Under the pieces are notes generated by a model that had not been told where the DNA came from, did not search any database, and worked only from the letters and a program-made list of their open reading frames with translations. A DNA stretch of 64,000 bases, from contig JAGWNK010000011.1 of NCBI GenBank assembly GCA_028871345.1, positions 1-64,000 of the forward strand, read 5' to 3'. The translations under genes and the position numbers were made by a program. Shown here piece after piece: positions 63,248 through 64,000 of this stretch; the first letter of the stretch is position 1, and the number at the start of each line of letters is the position of its first letter. This DNA comes from Alphaproteobacteria bacterium. GTDB taxonomy: Bacteria; Pseudomonadota; Alphaproteobacteria; Micropepsales; Micropepsaceae.

Positions 63248-63664
63248 ATGAACGATCCCTATAACTTGAAGCGATTTGTGGATGCCCAGGCGCCGGTGAT
63301 CGATCGCGCCCTAACCGAATTGCGTTCGGGAGAGAAGCGGACGCACTGGATGTGGTTCGTCTTCCCGCAGATCGAAGGGCTCGGACACAGCGAAATGAGC
63401 AGGTTTTACGCCATTTCGTCACTCGACGAAGCCGAAGCCTATGTCGCCCATCCCGTGCTCGGGCCGCGGCTTCGAGAGTGCACGCAGGCGGTGTTGACGG
63501 TGCAACCGCGCCCGATCAGTCACATCTTCGGCCATCCGGACGATTTGAAATTCCATTCTTCGATGACGCTTTTTGCGCGCACGGGCGGCGGTGACATTTT
63601 TCGGACGGCGCTCGAGCGCTGTTTCGCAGGCGTGGAAGATTTCGGGACGCTGTCGCGACTCTGA
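63248..63664 (+). CDS. DUF1810 family protein
   Basis: This 138-residue protein matches DUF1810 from its first residues: MNDPYNLKRFVDAQAPVIDRALTELRSGEKRTHWMWFVFPQ, then GLGHSEMSRFYAISSLDEAEAYVAHPVLGPRLRECTQAVL, HIFGHPDDLKFHSSMTLFA and CFAGVEDFGTL. I chose ATG 63248 because family members begin with DPYNL; an in-frame ATG at 63209 would extend it by 13 residues. The family has no established function in most bacteria. Confidence 0.85.
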   Translation: MNDPYNLKRFVDAQAPVIDRALTELRSGEKRTHWMWFVFPQIEGLGHSEMSRFYAISSLDEAEAYVAHPVLGPRLRECTQAVLTVQPRPISHIFGHPDDLKFHSSMTLFARTGGGDIFRTALERCFAGVEDFGTLSRL

Positions 63665-63793
63665 AGGGCGGCCGGCGGACCGCGCCCGGTCTCAGGCAGC
63701 GGCTTACACCCTTGCCAGGCCGTCGAACCGTCCGGAAAACCGCGCATTTCACCGATGCTCACGACGGAGGACGGCTAATGCTATCGTTTGACA

Positions 63794-64000
63794 ATGAGCG
63801 CCGTCGCCAAGCCGCAGCCGGGACTGCCCGACCATTTCTGCCGCTGGTTCGCCTCGCGAGGCTGGAGCCCGCGAGCGCACCAGCTCGCGCTGGTCGAACA
63901 CGCCGCGCGCGGAGAGTCGGTTCTGCTGGTGGCGCCGACGGGCGGCGGCAAGACCTTGGCGGGATTCCTGCCGACGCTGATCGAACTATCTGTCCCCCTG
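63794..64000 (+). CDS. Ligase-associated DEXH-box helicase (3' truncated by window edge)
   Basis: The visible 69 residues open with LPDHFCRWFASRGWSPRAHQLALVEHAARGESVLLVAPTGGGKTLAGFLPTLIEL (spread over residues 11-66). This matches the N-terminus and Walker A motif of the Lhr-like, ATP-dependent-ligase-associated DNA-repair helicases. The frame is open to the last base. The rest of the gene, and a possible ATP-dependent DNA ligase partner, would lie beyond the window. Confidence 0.82.
   Translation, partial: MSAVAKPQPGLPDHFCRWFASRGWSPRAHQLALVEHAARGESVLLVAPTGGGKTLAGFLPTLIELSVPL

Overview
This is a GC-rich, densely coding bacterial chromosome segment of about 60 protein genes. I see no tRNA, rRNA, CRISPR array, phage gene or insertion sequence. 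The gene families (a large TonB-dependent receptor of the Caulobacter/Xanthomonas carbohydrate type, a HWE-family sensor kinase, a type II secretion cluster with GspN before GspD, a Lrp/dimethylargininase/ornithine aminotransferase set) suggest an alphaproteobacterium from soil or plant litter, perhaps near Caulobacterales or Micropepsales. That placement is an inference from gene content.

Layout. 1-773: 3' part of hypB (nickel insertion into hydrogenase). 851-4650: a GH47 plus GH92 alpha-mannosidase pair. 4666-7188: a hybrid sensor kinase on the minus strand. 7586-8360: an internally deleted peroxiredoxin, a small overlapping ORF and an AhpD-like protein. 8578-17582: a type II secretion operon gspE-F-G-I-J-L-M-N-D-K, with the prepilin peptidase gspO facing it (17586-18374). 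18473-22125: an MpaB/DUF2236 protein, an unknown small protein, a sulfotransferase and an overlapping membrane protein. 22132-25810: minus-strand secreted proteins, tryptophanase and an alpha/beta hydrolase. 25955-28757: an AsnC-type regulator divergent from a dimethylargininase-like hydrolase and ornithine aminotransferase. 28808-33065: a short ABC-F gene remnant, a degenerate aspartyl-protease-like protein, an intact ABC-F ATPase and a PEP-CTERM protein. 33127-35372: a hydrolase divergent from an AraC regulator. 35624-37658: a secreted protein with a LigA-like segment plus a DUF455 diiron protein. 37901-42229: an 11-haem cytochrome, an S9 peptidase and a CsgG-like SH3 lipoprotein. 42635-46899: a complete homogentisate (tyrosine) catabolic operon with its MarR regulator. 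46985-50646: lutABC lactate oxidation plus an acyltransferase. 50659-54085: two alpha/beta hydrolases, a DUF423 membrane protein and an M20 amidohydrolase. 54398-58689: a TonB-dependent receptor and a GH53 galactanase. 58696-62626: a single-domain response regulator and a CheB-CheR-PAS-HWE kinase. 62784-64000: a small secreted protein, a DUF1810 protein and the start of a DEXH helicase.

Together the genes describe a heterotroph that takes apart plant and fungal glycans (alpha-mannosidases, galactanase, a cognate receptor, possibly T2SS export) and degrades amino acids and lactate (Trp, Tyr, Arg/Orn, L-lactate). It has several signalling proteins. The least explained items are the LigA-like/DUF455 pair, the sulfotransferase locus, the internally deleted peroxiredoxin and the ABC-F remnant.
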